NCBI RefSeq assembly: GCF_008806345.1
Contig: NZ_VZZJ01000006.1
Span: forward strand, 1 to 64,000
Direction: 5' to 3'
Length of the DNA: 64,000 nucleotides
Origin: Methylobacterium planeticum
Lineage (GTDB): Bacteria > Pseudomonadota > Alphaproteobacteria > Rhizobiales > Beijerinckiaceae
Under the pieces are notes generated by a model. The model searched no databases and was not told where the DNA came from. It saw only the letters and a program-made list of their open reading frames with translations. The number at the start of each line of letters is the position of its first letter. The first letter of the stretch is position 1. Made by a program: the position numbers and the translations under genes. Below are positions 61,718 through 64,000 of this stretch, one piece after another.

Positions 61718-64000
61718 ATGGGCCTCGTTCAGTACGCACTGAAGTTCCGCATCACCGTCTACGTGCTCGCCGTGCTGATGATGCTTGGCGGCGCCGCGGC
61801 GGTGATCATGGCGCCTAAGGACGTGCTGCCCACCGTCGATATCCCGGTCGTCGTGGTGGTCTGGACCTATAACGGGCTGTCGGCGCCCGAGATGGAGCGC
61901 CGGATCACGACCTACAGCGAGTACGGAATCTCCAACAACGTCAACAACATCACCCGGATGGAATCGACGAGCCTTCAGGGCACGTCGGTCATGAAGATCT
62001 ATTTCGACCAGAGCGTCAGCATCGACCTCGCCATCGCCCAGGTGGTCTCGTCGACGAACTCGATCCGCGCCACCATGCCGCCAGGGGTGCAGCCGCCGAT
62101 CATCTTGCGCTTCTCGGCCTCCTCGGTGCCGGTGATCCAGCTCTCGCTGGCCTCGACGAAGGAGAGCCTCACCAAGGTCTACGACTACGCGCAGTACCGG
62201 ATCCGCCAGCGCCTGGTGCAGGTGCCGGGCTCGACCCTGCCGTCGCCCTTCGGCGGTTCGCCCCGCCAGATCATGGTCGATCTCGACCTGCACGCGCTGC
62301 AGGCCCTGGGCCTGACGCCCCTCGACGTCACGAACGCCATGACGGCGCAGAACCTGACGGTCCCGTCCGGCCTCGCGAAGATCGGCGAGCAACAATATCC
62401 GATCCGTCTCAACGCGACTCCGGAGGCGATCGAGTCGCTGAACGAGATCCCCATCAAGGTGGTGGCCGGCCAGCCGGTCCTCGTGCGCGACGTGGCCTTC
62501 GTCCGCGACGGGGGACCGCCCCAGGTCAACATCGTGCGCGCCGACGGCCTCGAATCCGTCCTGATGCGCATCTTCAAGAACGGCACGGCCTCGACCCTCG
62601 ACGTGGTCAACAACGTCAAGAAGGCGCTGCCCGACATCCGCGCCGCGGCCCCCGATGGGATGACCCTCAAGCCGCTGTTCGATCAATCCGTCTTCGTCTC
62701 GGCGGCGATCGAGGGCGTGATTCACGAGGCGATCATCGCCGCCGGCCTGACGGGCCTGACCATCCTGCTGTTCCTCGGGTCGTGGCGCTCGACGATCGTG
62801 GTGCTGATCTCGATCCCCTTGTCGATCCTGACCTCCCTGTCGGTTCTCGCCGCGCTCGGCGAGACCATCAACGTCATGACGCTTGGTGGCCTCGCCCTCG
62901 CGGTCGGCATCCTCGTCGACGACGCGACGGTGGCAATCGAGAACACCTACAGGTTGTTCGAGGAGGGCGAGCCATTCCGCAAATCCGTGGTCGAGGGCGC
63001 GGCGGGGATCGCGAAGCCGGCCCTGATCTCGACCCTCTCGATCTGTGCGGCCTTCGTCTCGGTCTTCGCCCTGACCGACACGCCGAAATACCTGTTCACG
63101 CCGCAGGCCCTCGCGGTCGTGTTCGCGATGCTGACCTCCTACCTGCTCTCCAGAACCCTCGTCCCGGTGCTGATCGACGTCCTCGTGGCGCGGGAATACG
63201 CCGAGCACCACGGCGAGGCGGTCGAGACGCCACGCCAGGGCCGTATCGCGCGTGCCTTCGCCGTCATCGGGCGCCCGGTCTTCGCTCTCGCGGGCCGGTT
63301 CCGGCACGGCTTCGAGGCACGCTTCACGCGCTTCCACCGCGGCTATCTCGGGCTGCTCCACGTCGTCATCGGCCGCCGCTTCACGACCCTGGCCTTCGTC
63401 GCCGTGATCTTCGCCGGAAGCGCCGCCCTGTTCACGGTGGTGGGGCAGGATTACTTCCCGCAGGTTGCGTCCAGCCAGATGACGCTGCACCTGCGCACGC
63501 GGCCCGGAATGCGCATCGAGACCGCGCAGCAGATCTTCGCGGATGTCGAGAGCACCGTCCGCGAGGTGATTCCGGAGAACGAGATCGATCAGATCCTCGA
63601 CAACATCGGCCTCCCGTCGAACAACTACAACTTCGCATTCTCCGACGGATCGTTCGTCGCCTACAATGACGGGCAGATGCTGATCAACCTGAAGGAGGGG
63701 CACGGGTCGGTCGCGGCCTACACCAAGCGGCTGCGCGAGGTCCTGCGCGAGCGCTACCCGGATCTGGTCGCGTATTTCCAGCCGTCCGACATCATCACGC
63801 AGATTCTCAATTTCGGCACGCTGGCGCAGATCGACATCCAGATCTCCGGCCGCAACAGCGAGAAGGATCTCGCGACGGCCCAGAACATCGTCCGGCGCCT
63901 CAAGGAGACGCGCGGCGCCGTCGACGTCCACCTGCATCAGATCGTCGGAACCCCGCAATTCTTCGTCGACGTCGACCGCCGTCTGGCGTCGGAACTCGGC
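61718..64000 (+). CDS. RND efflux permease (partial, runs off window)
   Basis: The first 761 codons of an AcrB/MdtB-type transporter; no stop before the window end. TM1 MGLVQYALKFRITVYVLAVL, porter-domain text DVLPTVDIPVVVVVWTYNGL, TM2-TM4 with the proton-relay Asp pair in LAVGILVDDATVAIENTYRL, and a second porter repeat starting VVGQDYFPQVASSQMTLHLR. The relay Lys and C-terminal segments would be beyond 64000. No membrane-fusion protein lies upstream; one may follow. The substrate is unknown. Confidence 0.93.
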   Translation, partial: MGLVQYALKFRITVYVLAVLMMLGGAAAVIMAPKDVLPTVDIPVVVVVWTYNGLSAPEMERRITTYSEYGISNNVNNITRMESTSLQGTSVMKIYFDQSVSIDLAIAQVVSSTNSIRATMPPGVQPPIILRFSASSVPVIQLSLASTKESLTKVYDYAQYRIRQRLVQVPGSTLPSPFGGSPRQIMVDLDLHALQALGLTPLDVTNAMTAQNLTVPSGLAKIGEQQYPIRLNATPEAIESLNEIPIKVVAGQPVLVRDVAFVRDGGPPQVNIVRADGLESVLMRIFKNGTASTLDVVNNVKKALPDIRAAAPDGMTLKPLFDQSVFVSAAIEGVIHEAIIAAGLTGLTILLFLGSWRSTIVVLISIPLSILTSLSVLAALGETINVMTLGGLALAVGILVDDATVAIENTYRLFEEGEPFRKSVVEGAAGIAKPALISTLSICAAFVSVFALTDTPKYLFTPQALAVVFAMLTSYLLSRTLVPVLIDVLVAREYAEHHGEAVETPRQGRIARAFAVIGRPVFALAGRFRHGFEARFTRFHRGYLGLLHVVIGRRFTTLAFVAVIFAGSAALFTVVGQDYFPQVASSQMTLHLRTRPGMRIETAQQIFADVESTVREVIPENEIDQILDNIGLPSNNYNFAFSDGSFVAYNDGQMLINLKEGHGSVAAYTKRLREVLRERYPDLVAYFQPSDIITQILNFGTLAQIDIQISGRNSEKDLATAQNIVRRLKETRGAVDVHLHQIVGTPQFFVDVDRRLASELG

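Noticed and set aside
61538..63958. 806-codon minus-strand frame opposite the RND permease
   Set aside because: Asp/His/Arg-rich antisense shadow of a membrane protein; the plus-strand reading has all RND motifs.

Overview
The window looks like chromosomal DNA of a high-GC alphaproteobacterium of the Hyphomicrobiales, most like Methylobacterium/Methylorubrum. This is inferred from gene content: an alphaproteobacterial DksA with a reduced zinc finger, FliX, the flgF-flgG-flgA-flgH order, a DUF6468-MotE pair after fliM, CtrA-type boxes, and a fumC/DUF4169/RHH/SspB/thyA/folA/hflK/hflC/degP neighbourhood. No similarity search was run, so family names rest on motifs and recalled family features.

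Positions 1-10.8 kb are an accessory, partly decayed zone. It holds a frameshifted carboxymuconolactone decarboxylase, a transposase scrap, two intact TonB-dependent siderophore receptors facing away from each other around the remnant of a siderophore-type MFS permease, Irr-like iron boxes, several short secreted or unknown proteins separated by related hairpins, and a tRNA-Gln(TTG). Housekeeping genes follow (SDR, prfC, a DUF2189 membrane protein).

Positions 14.4-34.6 kb are a large flagellar region. A BLUF blue-light receptor and a stand-alone CheY-like receiver run away from the hook operon flgE-flgK-flgL. Next come flgI-cheL(flgJ)-flbY facing fliX, a two-gene MBOAT O-acyltransferase/SGNH cassette, dksA, then flgF-G-A-H facing fliL-fliM-DUF6468-motE. 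Sigma-54 type -24/-12 elements precede flgE and flgF. CtrA-type TTAA-N7-TTAA boxes precede fliX and fliL. Together with FliX this suggests a Caulobacter-like CtrA, then FliX/FlbD/sigma-54, flagellar hierarchy.

Positions 34.6-44.1 kb hold a GNAT enzyme, an ornithine/lysine decarboxylase with a long leader containing an Arg-rich upstream ORF, periplasmic glucan protein MdoG/OpgG, a second GNAT enzyme, a polysaccharide flippase, and glycolate oxidase subunits GlcE and GlcF without GlcD.

Positions 44.1-64 kb hold RHH and DUF4169 proteins, fumarase C, a cytochrome P450, the ClpXP adaptor SspB, a CPBP protease, thymidylate synthase and DHFR. The membrane quality-control operon hflK-hflC with degP follows (palindrome at its promoter, strong terminator after it). 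Then come serB facing miaA, a 3-hydroxyisobutyrate-dehydrogenase-like enzyme, the pyruvate/peptide transporter pair cstA-ybdD, a DUF3606 protein, a TerB-like protein, and an RND efflux permease cut by the window end.
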